This document shows, piece by piece, positions 1 to 9,374 of a stretch of 64,000 bases of DNA. Within the stretch, counting starts at the first letter, position 1, and every line of letters starts with the position of its first letter. A program made the translations under genes and the position numbers. The notes beneath the pieces were generated by a model, which saw nothing but the letters and a program-made list of their open reading frames with translations, was not told the origin of the DNA and made no database searches. The DNA is from JABFXX01 sp036489755 (lineage in GTDB: Bacteria > Myxococcota_A > Polyangia > Haliangiales > Haliangiaceae), in NCBI GenBank assembly GCA_036489755.1, contig DASXFD010000003.1:62001-126000 (forward strand), given 5' to 3'.

Positions 1-519
1 GACGGCCTGCACGGCCATGGCGCGCCGCCCGGGCAACACGGGCCGATCAAGCACGAGGGCGATCAGGCCAGCCCTGCCGGCGCGTTCGCGTTTCGGTCGG
101 CGTACGGCTACGCGGCGCAGGCGCCGCAGGGCACGCACTTGCCGTACACGCCGAGCGACGGGCTCGAGTGCGTCGACGATCCGAGCTCGTCGCACTACGC
201 ACAGATCACGCGCCCCGGGCACGCCGGCGGCGACTGGAAAACGGCCGAGCACATGAAGCGCGGCGACGCGCTGTACACGTGGGTGATCGATATCGCGCAC
301 AACCCGGACCGCATCCGCGGCGACGGCAGCTGCATCTTCTTGCACGTGTGGAGCGGTTCCGGCTCGACGACGGTCGGCTGCACCGCGATGGACGAGGGCA
401 AGCTCGCATCGTTGGTCGCGACGCTCGAGCCGACGGCCGTGTACGTGCTGCTCCCGCGCGCGGTCTATCACTCGCTCGCGTCCGCGTGGCACCTGCCCGG
501 TGATAGGCTGCCACCATGA
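1..519 (+). CDS. L,D-transpeptidase (YkuD-like) catalytic domain, 5'-truncated
   Basis: The frame is open from the first base, so the N-terminus, including any signal peptide, lies outside the window. The visible 172 residues carry the hallmarks of YkuD/ErfK L,D-transpeptidases: an early HGPIKHEGDQASPAG segment, then CVDDPSS, a histidine in CIFLHVW and the catalytic cysteine in TTVGCTAM. This family acts in the periplasm and forms 3-3 peptidoglycan cross-links or attaches proteins to peptidoglycan; the specific substrate cannot be told here. The spacing of the His and Cys motifs and the family-typical 'CVDDP' stretch make the call firm. The stop codon overlaps the ATG of the next gene (ATGA), so the two are probably translated together. 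Which upstream domains were lost at the window edge is unknown. Confidence 0.85.
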   Translation, partial: DGLHGHGAPPGQHGPIKHEGDQASPAGAFAFRSAYGYAAQAPQGTHLPYTPSDGLECVDDPSSSHYAQITRPGHAGGDWKTAEHMKRGDALYTWVIDIAHNPDRIRGDGSCIFLHVWSGSGSTTVGCTAMDEGKLASLVATLEPTAVYVLLPRAVYHSLASAWHLPGDRLPP

Positions 520-977
520 TCTGGAAGACGATCCTCGTCCCGCACGACTTCTCGTCGCCCGCGAACCACGCGTGCGCGATCGGCCGCGACGAAGCCAAAG
601 CGCACAACGGCACGCTGATCTTGCTGCACGTGATCGAGCTGCCGATGCAGCTCACGCCGGATACCGCGCTGATGCCGGATGGCGGCGGCGCGCCGATCAG
701 CGTGCGCGACTACGCGGTCAAGGCCGCCGAGCAGCACCTCGACGACATCGCGGCGCGCCTCACGAAAGACGGCGTGAAGCCGACCGTCGTCGTGCGCTTC
801 GGCAAGCCCGCCGACGAGATCCTCGCGTTTGCCGAGGAGAAGCAGGTCGACGTGATCGTGATGGGCACGCACGGGCGCACCGGGCTCGCGCACTTACTCG
901 CGGGCAGCGTCACCGAGCGCGTCGTGCGCTCGAGCAAGTGGCCCGTCCTCACGGTGCCGGCGCACGAGCACTCGTAG
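516..977 (+). CDS. Universal stress protein, UspA family
   Basis: A 153-residue single-domain protein of the usual UspA length. It opens with the beta-strand KTILVPHDFSSPA and ends with the nucleotide-binding signature GTHGRTGLAHLLAGS followed by PVLTVPAHE. The G-x2-G-x9-G-S/T pattern marks the ATP-binding class. Such proteins are soluble dimers induced by stress; no specific partner is visible. The ATG overlaps the stop of the upstream L,D-transpeptidase gene, implying an operon with a cell-wall enzyme. Its last 29 bases overlap the 3' end of the convergent Hsp70-like gene. A second, unrelated UspA gene sits at 32333. Confidence 0.93.
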   Translation: MIWKTILVPHDFSSPANHACAIGRDEAKAHNGTLILLHVIELPMQLTPDTALMPDGGGAPISVRDYAVKAAEQHLDDIAARLTKDGVKPTVVVRFGKPADEILAFAEEKQVDVIVMGTHGRTGLAHLLAGSVTERVVRSSKWPVLTVPAHEHS

Positions 978-2145
978 CATCGAGCACCGGCACGTGGCGC
1001 GGCGTCGCGCCGTGTCGCGCGGTCAACAGCGCCGCGCCCATCGCCACCGCGAGATCGGCATCCGGCGACACGACGACGCGCTCGGCACCGAATTGCGCGC
1101 CGACGAGCTGCTGGAATCGCGGCACCAGCGACGTGCCGCCGATCAGCGCCACGCGATCGACGAGGTCGGCCGTCCAGCCGGCGCGCCGCAGCGCTTCTTC
1201 GATGATCAGCTGCGCGCGCTCGAACAGCGGTGCCCAGCGCTCTTCGGCCCACTTGCGATCGACCGTGCAATCGATCGGCTGCGGCCGGCCCTTGACGACG
1301 AACGCGTCGGGCATCGCGAGCCGCACGTCGTGGCGGGCCGACAGCGCGCGCTTGGCGGCCTCGCAGCGCAACCGCAGCTCGCTCCACTTCACGAGGTCGC
1401 GGTGCAGATCGATCTTGTGCGTGCGATACACCGCGCCGGCCACGCCTTCGGCGAGCGCGTCGTCGAAGTCGTCGCCGCCGAGCAGCGGATCGCCACACGC
1501 GGCCAGCGGCGAGAACCGCATGCCCTGCTGCACGATCGCGGACGCGTCGAACGTGCCGCCGCCGAAGTCGAGCACGAGCAAGCGCCGCGCGACCGAGTCG
1601 GCGTGCATGCCGACCGCGAGCGCGCCGGCGATCGGCTCGGCGACCAACTCGAGCACCTCGAGCCGCGCGATCCTCGCCGCACGCACGATCGCGTCGCGAT
1701 ACGCCGCACCAACGCCGGCCGACATCGTGATCACGCACCGCGAGATTCGCCCGCCGAACCGGCTCTCGGCGAGATCGCGGACGCGCACGAGCACCGCGGC
1801 CGCGAGCTGCTCGGCTGCCCACTCGCGCCCGCCGAGCTTGAACGCGAGCCGATCGCCGACCGCATCGATCCGCACCGACGTCCCGGTGATGTAGCGCCGC
1901 ACCAGCTCGTCGCTGGGATGCAGGCCGAGCACGCGCTTCACCGAGCGCACGACCTTGGTCGGCGTGCTCGCGACCTGCAGCAGCGCGCGCCGGCCGATCT
2001 CGGGCTCGCCGCGATCCGGCACGTAGATGACCGTCGGGATCACCGGGTCGGTGTTGTCGCGCACCAGCTCGACGCGATCGCCGACCAGCGCGCCTGCGGA
2101 TGTACAGCTCGTTCCGAAGTCGATGCCCAGCACGACGTCGGTCAT
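949..2145 (-). CDS. Hsp70-like (DnaK-family) ATPase lacking the substrate-binding domain
   Basis: The roughly 398-residue protein has the actin/Hsp70 ATPase signatures: phosphate-1 loop LGIDFGTSCTS near the N-terminus, phosphate-2 LDFGGGTFDASA in the middle, and the adenosine motif ALIGGTSLVPRFQ near residue 325. The chain ends about 70 residues later, so the beta-sandwich and lid that bind peptides in DnaK (about 610-640 residues) are absent. I prefer the ATG at 2145, since it places the phosphate-1 loop about seven residues from the start as in DnaK and has a GAAG nine bases upstream; a TTG at 2172 is the alternative. It may be a YegD-type or scaffold ATPase rather than a chaperone. It follows the HelD-like gene on the same strand after about 50 bases and may be cotranscribed with it. 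Confidence 0.85.
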   Translation of the reverse strand: MTDVVLGIDFGTSCTSAGALVGDRVELVRDNTDPVIPTVIYVPDRGEPEIGRRALLQVASTPTKVVRSVKRVLGLHPSDELVRRYITGTSVRIDAVGDRLAFKLGGREWAAEQLAAAVLVRVRDLAESRFGGRISRCVITMSAGVGAAYRDAIVRAARIARLEVLELVAEPIAGALAVGMHADSVARRLLVLDFGGGTFDASAIVQQGMRFSPLAACGDPLLGGDDFDDALAEGVAGAVYRTHKIDLHRDLVKWSELRLRCEAAKRALSARHDVRLAMPDAFVVKGRPQPIDCTVDRKWAEERWAPLFERAQLIIEEALRRAGWTADLVDRVALIGGTSLVPRFQQLVGAQFGAERVVVSPDADLAVAMGAALLTARHGATPRHVPVLDATSARAPAP

Positions 2146-2197
2146 GTCGAGCACTTCGGCCGCATCGGCCAACTGTCGAGGTCAGGTGATGTCGGCG

Positions 2198-4558
2198 TTA
2201 TCCGACCGTCATCCGGCCGCCGTCGCGCAGCACGGCGGGCACGAGCGGGCTCGGCTCGCTCGTCGACACCAACCAGAGCTGGTGCGCGGCGCGCGTCACG
2301 CCGATGTGCAACAGGTGGCGCGCCCAGCTCACCGTCGGGTAGCTCGTGTTGTTGACGTCGACCATCACGACGTAATCGAACTCGAGGCCCTTCACCTGCG
2401 CGACGTCGGTGACGTCGACGCCGGGCTGGAAGTTGAACTCGTCGCGGCGCACGCGGCGCAGCGCCGGCACTTCGGCGCGCCGCAAACCGTCGAAGTACGC
2501 GTCGGCTTGCTCGGAGTGGCGCGAGATCACCGCACACGAGGCGGTCGGCTCGCGCGCCATCAGCGTCCGCAGCGCATCGCCGAGGAACGCGATCGCTTCG
2601 CCGAGATCGCCGAACTCGTGGAGCTCGACCGGCTCGCCGCGGCGCGCCGCGAGTGGATCGTCGGGCGCGAGCTCCGGTCCGAGGATCTCGCGCGCGAGCA
2701 GCATGACCTCGGCGGTCGAGCGATAGCTGAGCTTGAGCGGCCGCACGATCGTCGGCTGGCCGACCTGCTGCAGGAGCTCGGCCCAGCTACTGAAGTTGTT
2801 GTCGAACACGAGGCGCTGCGCGGTGTCGCCGGCGATCGTGACCGAGCGCTTGCTCGCATCGTTGTCGGGCGCGCGCACGGCCTCGACGAGCACCTTGACC
2901 TCGAGCGCGCTGCGGTCTTGCGCTTCGTCGATCGCGATGTGCTCGTAGACGAACGGATCGGCGCCCGATGCCATCAGGCTGCCGCGCTTGAGCTGCACGA
3001 GCCGCAGCAAGATCGGATCGTCCTCGTCGTCGAAGCGGCCGGCGGGATCGTCGTCGTCGGGGCCGACCGCCTGGCCCTCCGAGTCGAGCACCGGGTTGCC
3101 GTCTTCATCGACGGGGATCGCCTGCGGCTTCGCGAGCTGGCGCTTGACCCACGCGACGAGGCGCTCGAGATCGCGCTGCGTGACGTCGCTGCCGGCGAAT
3201 CCCTTCGCGAGTGTCGCGACGTCGGTGAACAGCTCGGCCCAATCGAGCGTGATGTCGTCGGCGCGCTTCTTCGTGCGCTTGATGAGGCCTTCGAGCGCCA
3301 CGCGCATGTTCGGCTCGAGCGCCGCCTTCTTCGTCCAGCTCGCGAGCGCCGACAGCCGCGGCACCAGCGGGCGGTCGGCGAGGCGATTCCATTCGTCGAC
3401 GGCACTCGGCGCGAGCGCGGCGAGCGCGGTGCCGAACGCGATGGCCTGCGAACGCACGAGCTCTTCGAGGATCGCGAGCAGCGCCGGGTGCTTCTTCACG
3501 CGCGAGACCTGGTCCGGCGGCTCGGCGTTGTAGCTCGTCGGCGACTCGGGCAGGCAGCGCATGCGCGTCGTGCGCGCCCAGCCGGTGTACGTCACGACCG
3601 GCACGCCGCCGACGCCGAGCGCGGGCAGCACGCCGGCGACGTAGCGCACGAGCGCCTGCGACGGCACGACGAACAGCATGTTCGACGCCCTGAACCGGCG
3701 GCTGTCTTGAAAGTTCAGATAGGCGACGCGATGGAGCGCGACCGTGGTCTTGCCGGAGCCGGCGCCGCCCTGAATGACGACGATGCCGGAGCTCGGCTGC
3801 GTGATCAGCTCGAACTGCTCCTTGTCGATCAGCGCGGCGATCTCGGGCAGGCCTTTGTCGGCACGCACCACGCCGTGCTGCACGCCGAGCACGCCCTTCA
3901 TGCCGGGTGCCGCGACCGGCCGTGCGGCCTTGCCCATGCCGCCGTGCAGGATCGGCGTCATGTCGCCGACCGCTTGCACCCACGAGCCGCGCGCGTCCTT
4001 GATGTACGTGCCCTGCGGCGAGCCGATGCGGCGCAGGTTGCCGCGCGAGATCGAGATGTTGCGGCGCGCTTCGACGAAGCCTTCGACGCGGCGGCCCGCG
4101 ATCTCCTCTTCGTAGTCGTCGCCTTCTTCGTAGCGGTAGTAGATCCGCGACACCGGCGCGTTACGCCAGTCGACGATCTGCACGTTGCTCTGGCGATCGA
4201 TGAAGCCGCGCTTGCCGACGAGCACGTCGCGCACCTTGCCGCTCTCGCGCAATCTGAGATGTGCGAAGTACGGCGACGCGATGTCGACGGGCAGCGAGCG
4301 ACCGCCGCCGAGCCGCGCCTTGAGTGCCGCGAGCCGCGTCATCTGCTCGACGAGCGGCGGCAGATCCTCGGCGCGTGCTTCCGCGATCTGATCGCGCAGC
4401 GACAACAGATCCGCGTCGAGATCGCTCGCGCCGATTTGCGGGCGTGCGTCGTCGGGCTCTTCGCCGATCGCGACGCGCGCCTGGACCTGGCCGTACAGCC
4501 GTTCTTCTTCGGCGATGACCTTCGCCCCGTCACTGTTTTGTGCGACCGCGGTGCCCAC
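2198..4558 (-). CDS. HelD-like RNA polymerase-recycling ATPase (UvrD/Rep superfamily 1)
   Basis: A 786-residue SF1 ATPase whose layout matches HelD: an N-terminal coiled region, the segment FAHLRLRESGKVRDVLVGKR then VDWRNAPVSRIYYRYEEGD, Walker A GGAGSGKTT at about 264-272, Walker B AIDEAQDRS, and C-terminal QVKGLEFDYVVMVDVNN with HIGVTRAAHQLWL. HelD proteins bind RNA polymerase and release it from nucleic acid or inhibitors; they are best known in Firmicutes and Actinobacteria. A very acidic stretch (GPDDDDPAGRFDDEDDP) lies inside helicase domain 1A before Walker B. The start is GTG with no obvious Shine-Dalgarno, so the exact N-terminus is uncertain. A plain UvrD helicase is less likely given the WRNAP/YYR block. 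Confidence 0.85.
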   Translation of the reverse strand: MGTAVAQNSDGAKVIAEEERLYGQVQARVAIGEEPDDARPQIGASDLDADLLSLRDQIAEARAEDLPPLVEQMTRLAALKARLGGGRSLPVDIASPYFAHLRLRESGKVRDVLVGKRGFIDRQSNVQIVDWRNAPVSRIYYRYEEGDDYEEEIAGRRVEGFVEARRNISISRGNLRRIGSPQGTYIKDARGSWVQAVGDMTPILHGGMGKAARPVAAPGMKGVLGVQHGVVRADKGLPEIAALIDKEQFELITQPSSGIVVIQGGAGSGKTTVALHRVAYLNFQDSRRFRASNMLFVVPSQALVRYVAGVLPALGVGGVPVVTYTGWARTTRMRCLPESPTSYNAEPPDQVSRVKKHPALLAILEELVRSQAIAFGTALAALAPSAVDEWNRLADRPLVPRLSALASWTKKAALEPNMRVALEGLIKRTKKRADDITLDWAELFTDVATLAKGFAGSDVTQRDLERLVAWVKRQLAKPQAIPVDEDGNPVLDSEGQAVGPDDDDPAGRFDDEDDPILLRLVQLKRGSLMASGADPFVYEHIAIDEAQDRSALEVKVLVEAVRAPDNDASKRSVTIAGDTAQRLVFDNNFSSWAELLQQVGQPTIVRPLKLSYRSTAEVMLLAREILGPELAPDDPLAARRGEPVELHEFGDLGEAIAFLGDALRTLMAREPTASCAVISRHSEQADAYFDGLRRAEVPALRRVRRDEFNFQPGVDVTDVAQVKGLEFDYVVMVDVNNTSYPTVSWARHLLHIGVTRAAHQLWLVSTSEPSPLVPAVLRDGGRMTVG

Positions 4559-4721
4559 GAGAGTAAGAGGGCGAATTTATGCAAAAACGGCGGCGGCGCA
4601 ACCACCTAACGCAATTGCCGATACGAAAGGCATGCTGCCACTCCCGTGCCCAACCCTGCAGAACCCGCCGGCGTCGTCGCAAGTTGGAATCCGATCGGGG
4701 GTCCATATCGTAGGAAGTGGG
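4559..4721. promoter_or_regulatory. Divergent intergenic region between helD-like gene and Ser/Thr kinase
   Basis: This 163-base spacer separates two genes transcribed away from each other, so it must hold promoters for both. It is locally AT-richer around 4575-4590 (minus-strand TTTTTGCATAAATT), which could be a -10 region for the HelD-like gene. On the plus strand an AGGAAG Shine-Dalgarno at 4712-4717 precedes the kinase ATG at 4722. I cannot pick confident -35/-10 pairs. Confidence 0.4.
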
Positions 4722-5831
4722 ATGCCCACACAAGTCGGTCGCTACGAGCTGGTCCAGCTCCTCGCCACGGGCGGGATGGCCGACATCTACCTCGCGCGCC
4801 AGACCGACCTCGACCGGCGCGTCGCGGTCAAGGTGCTCGCGCCGCACCGCAACGCCGATCCCGAGGCGCGCGTGTTGTTCGACGACGAGGCCCGCGTGCT
4901 GTCGATGCTGAGCCACGCGAACCTCGCGGCCGTCTACGAAGTCGCTTCGGTCGGCGGCATGCAGTACGTCGCGATGGAGCTGGTCGAAGGCGTCGACCTG
5001 CGCGTGCTGGTCCAGGAAACGTCGCGGCTCGAAGCGCCGGTCGCCACCGCGATCGTGCGCGCCGCCGCCGCGGGCCTCGATCACGCGCATCGCCGGTGCG
5101 ATCCCGAGGGCCGGCCGCTGCACCTCGTTCACCGCGACGTCTCGCTGTCGAACATCATGGTCACCTACGACGGCAGCGTGAAGGTCGTCGATTTCGGGAT
5201 CGCGCGCTCGGCGCTGTCGGTCCACACCACGAGCCCCGGGATCGTGCGCGGCAAGGCCGCGTATATGTCGCCCGAGCAAGCGCTCGGCGAGGCCGTCGAT
5301 CTGCGCACCGACGTGTTCGCGCTCGGCATCGTGCTCTACGAGCTGACGACCGGCCGCCGCTGCTTTGCCGGCGCGTCCGACTTCGAGCGCATGATCTCGA
5401 TCGTGCGCGGCGAATACGTGTCGCCGACCGCGGTCGTGCCCGGCTACGCGCCCGGGCTCGCGAAGATCATCGCGACGTGCCTCGCCGTCGACGCCAATAA
5501 GCGCTACTCGTCGGCCGCCGCGCTCGTCGAAGCGCTCGATCAGCTCGCGCACGCCGAAGGTTGGGCAACGGGCACGCCGGCGATCGCAGCGCTCATGCGC
5601 GCGACGTACGGCGAGTTGCCGACGCCGCTGCCGCACACCGCCGAAGTCACCGCGAGCTCGATCGTCGACGAGAAGCCGTCGCCGTGCGCGGCGCCGCACG
5701 CCACCGTCCGGATCACGCGCCGCCGCCTCGCGAAGGGCACGTGCTCCGACACCGGCGACGACACCGGCGACGACGACGGACCGACCCGCGGCCGCCGCTC
5801 GGTCCCGCGCATGTTCCGCTCCGCTGCGTGA
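4722..5831 (+). CDS. Soluble Ser/Thr protein kinase (PknB/myxobacterial type)
   Basis: The 369-residue protein is a Hanks-type kinase. It starts GRYELVQLLATGGMADIYLA (glycine loop), has the catalytic lysine in VAVKVL (about K37), the catalytic loop VHRDVSLSNI (about 136-145), VDFGIARS for the metal-binding DFG, and YMSPEQA for the activation segment end. HRDVS-x-x-N is the form common in myxobacterial kinases. After the kinase domain there is only a short charged tail with a TGDDTGDDDG acidic stretch and no transmembrane helix, so it should be cytosolic. The open frame extends upstream to 4515, but AGGAAG five bases before 4722 and alignment to the kinase start decide for the ATG at 4722. Substrates are unknown; the gene stands alone. 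Confidence 0.92.
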   Translation: MPTQVGRYELVQLLATGGMADIYLARQTDLDRRVAVKVLAPHRNADPEARVLFDDEARVLSMLSHANLAAVYEVASVGGMQYVAMELVEGVDLRVLVQETSRLEAPVATAIVRAAAAGLDHAHRRCDPEGRPLHLVHRDVSLSNIMVTYDGSVKVVDFGIARSALSVHTTSPGIVRGKAAYMSPEQALGEAVDLRTDVFALGIVLYELTTGRRCFAGASDFERMISIVRGEYVSPTAVVPGYAPGLAKIIATCLAVDANKRYSSAAALVEALDQLAHAEGWATGTPAIAALMRATYGELPTPLPHTAEVTASSIVDEKPSPCAAPHATVRITRRRLAKGTCSDTGDDTGDDDGPTRGRRSVPRMFRSAA

Positions 5832-5895
5832 CGATCTGGTCGCGACGGATCCTTATTGCGTAACTCGTCGATTGGCCGTACCAAGGTGCCTACCT

Positions 5896-7833
<1,938 letters not shown>

Positions 7834-7864
7834 GCGCGCGGATTACTGCGGGCGAATCGGCACG

Positions 7865-8299
7865 ATGATCAGGCCCGCAAATCTCGGCGACCTTCCGCTG
7901 CTCGTCGCGTTCTCGAGCGCGCTCAACGCGCACGAGTCGATCGCCGTGACGGACGCCGACCTCGAGGCCGGGCTTCGCCAGCTGATCGGCGATCCGAAGC
8001 TGGGCGTCGTGTTCCTGATCGAAGATGCCGGTTCGACGGTCGGCTACGCACTTTGCGCGTTCGCGTTCGATCTCGAGTTCGGCGGCCGCGAGGCGTGGCT
8101 GACCGAGCTGTTCATCGGCGACGACGCACGAGGCCACGGCCTCGGCACGGCGGCGCTCCAAGACATCCAGCGCGAGCTGCGTGCACGCGGCGTCAAGGCG
8201 CTGCACCTGCAAGTGCGCGCGGAAAACCCGGCGGTCGCGCTGTACGAGCGTCTCGGCTTCTCGCGCGTGCCACGGCTCGTGATGTCGCGCCGGCTGTAG
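7865..8299 (+). CDS. GNAT-family N-acetyltransferase
   Basis: A 144-residue GNAT-fold protein. It begins MIRPANLGDLPLLV and has the acetyl-CoA-binding motif A as FIGDDARGHGLGTAALQDI, followed by LHLQVRAENPAVALYERLGF, the usual motif B with its Asn-Pro-Ala-Tyr-x-Leu-Gly pattern. The substrate is not predictable. It lies 31 bases downstream of speA on the same strand. Acetylation of a polyamine would fit that position, but many GNATs have this sequence pattern, so this is only a guess. Confidence 0.9.
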   Translation: MIRPANLGDLPLLVAFSSALNAHESIAVTDADLEAGLRQLIGDPKLGVVFLIEDAGSTVGYALCAFAFDLEFGGREAWLTELFIGDDARGHGLGTAALQDIQRELRARGVKALHLQVRAENPAVALYERLGFSRVPRLVMSRRL

Positions 8300-8311
8300 T
8301 AGCGTTTCGCC

Positions 8312-8998
8312 ATGCGACGGCTCTTGATGTTGATGCTCGTCGGCGGATGCGTGAAACCGGCGGCGACGAGCACGCCGCCGCCGATCAACCCGACACCGCC
8401 GAAGCATCACAACGTCGATCCCGACGCGATGTGCAAGCGCATGCTCGAGCTGAAGGACAACAAGTGCGGCATGTTCGCGGAGATGGCGATCGGCGCCACC
8501 TGCCCCCAAGAAGTGAGCGGCTCGCTCAGCGATACGCGGGCGCGGCCGATGACCGAACAGGTCGACGCCTGCACGACCGAGCTCTCGTTGTGCTCGGACA
8601 TCACGGCGTGCCTCGGCCAGATCGACTCGACTCTGGAGACGCGCGACTGCGCCGACCACAGCGATCGTTCGAACGCGGACGCCGTCGGCTTGCCGTATGC
8701 CGCGTGGCGTGCCGACATGAAGCGCGGGCTCGACAAGTTTTCGGCCGTGGTGTCGTCGAAAGCCAAGCCGATCGAGCTGTGCGGCGTGAAGACCGAGAAC
8801 TACTGGATGGCGTCGCTCGTGTGCAACGACGGCTCGCATCCGCTGACGAAGCGCTCGGACGCGGAAAAGGCGCGCGTCGGCAACGTCGGCGGCGGCGGCA
8901 AGTGCGGGTCGATCATCGACCGCTATCAGGTGCGCTGCCCCGAGCGCACGTACGACGTGTACATCGATGGTTTTGTGTGTCCGGAGGCCCAGCAGTAA
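8312..8998 (+). CDS. Cys-rich lipoprotein of unknown function
   Basis: A 228-residue protein starting MRRLLMLMLVGGC, a short lipoprotein signal with the lipobox LVGGC, followed by a Pro/Thr-rich linker. The body holds many cysteines, among them MCKRMLELKDNKCGMF, CSDITACLGQ and a C-terminal pair around VRCPERTYDVY, so disulfides are likely. The SDITACLG segment resembles SKDITGMANC in the lipoprotein encoded next to it at 9009, which suggests two related genes. It starts 12 bases after the acetyltransferase stop. No recognised domain; probably an envelope lipoprotein. Confidence 0.7.
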   Translation: MRRLLMLMLVGGCVKPAATSTPPPINPTPPKHHNVDPDAMCKRMLELKDNKCGMFAEMAIGATCPQEVSGSLSDTRARPMTEQVDACTTELSLCSDITACLGQIDSTLETRDCADHSDRSNADAVGLPYAAWRADMKRGLDKFSAVVSSKAKPIELCGVKTENYWMASLVCNDGSHPLTKRSDAEKARVGNVGGGGKCGSIIDRYQVRCPERTYDVYIDGFVCPEAQQ

Positions 8999-9008
8999 GC
9001 TCGCGGGC

Positions 9009-9374
9009 ATGAAGTGGCTCCTCTTGATGGCCGCGGCGCTCGCCGCCTGCGGCAAGACTGCCGACGAAGGTCCGCCGTGCGCGAAGGTCATGGATCACGT
9101 GCTCGATCTGATGAAGAGCACGCAAGGCGGTCACGGCGGCATGAACCTCGGCAGCCGCGACGCGATGATCGCGTCGTGCGAGCAGCGGCACATGCCCAAA
9201 GAAGTCCGCTACTGCCTGATCAACTCGAAGGACATCACCGGGATGGCGAACTGCAGCCGGATGAGCCACGTCCCCGATAATGCGCCGCCTCCGATGCGAG
9301 CGCCGATGGGCGGTTCGGCGGCGCCTACGCCTACGCCTACGCCTACGCCTGGCAGTGGTACACCAGCGCCATGA
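9009..9374 (+). CDS. Small Cys-motif lipoprotein with PT-repeat tail
   Basis: The 121-residue product begins MKWLLLMAAALAACGK, with the lipobox LAAC. The core has four spaced cysteines in the pattern CAKVMDHVLDL ... SCEQRHM ... YCLINSKDITGMANC, then a proline-rich tail ending in a Pro-Thr repeat. The Cys/His arrangement looks like a small helical disulfide module; I do not recognise a named family. The frame is open upstream to 8967, but the lipobox requires the ATG at 9009. The stop overlaps the ATG of pruA (ATGA), so the two are probably translated together, although no functional link is obvious. Confidence 0.75.
   Translation: MKWLLLMAAALAACGKTADEGPPCAKVMDHVLDLMKSTQGGHGGMNLGSRDAMIASCEQRHMPKEVRYCLINSKDITGMANCSRMSHVPDNAPPPMRAPMGGSAAPTPTPTPTPGSGTPAP
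9324..9350 (+). repeat. Hexanucleotide microsatellite (cctacg)4 encoding Pro-Thr
   Basis: Four and a half copies of the hexamer CCTACG lie at the 3' end of the small lipoprotein gene and encode its PTPTPTPTP tail. Because the unit is six bases, copy-number change would alter tail length without shifting frame. It looks like simple-sequence expansion of a linker. Confidence 0.85.

Noticed and set aside
2027..4609. 860-codon open frame antisense to the HelD-like gene
   Set aside because: Its Arg/Asp/His-rich translation has no domain and lies opposite a fully motif-supported helicase; it is a GC-rich shadow frame.
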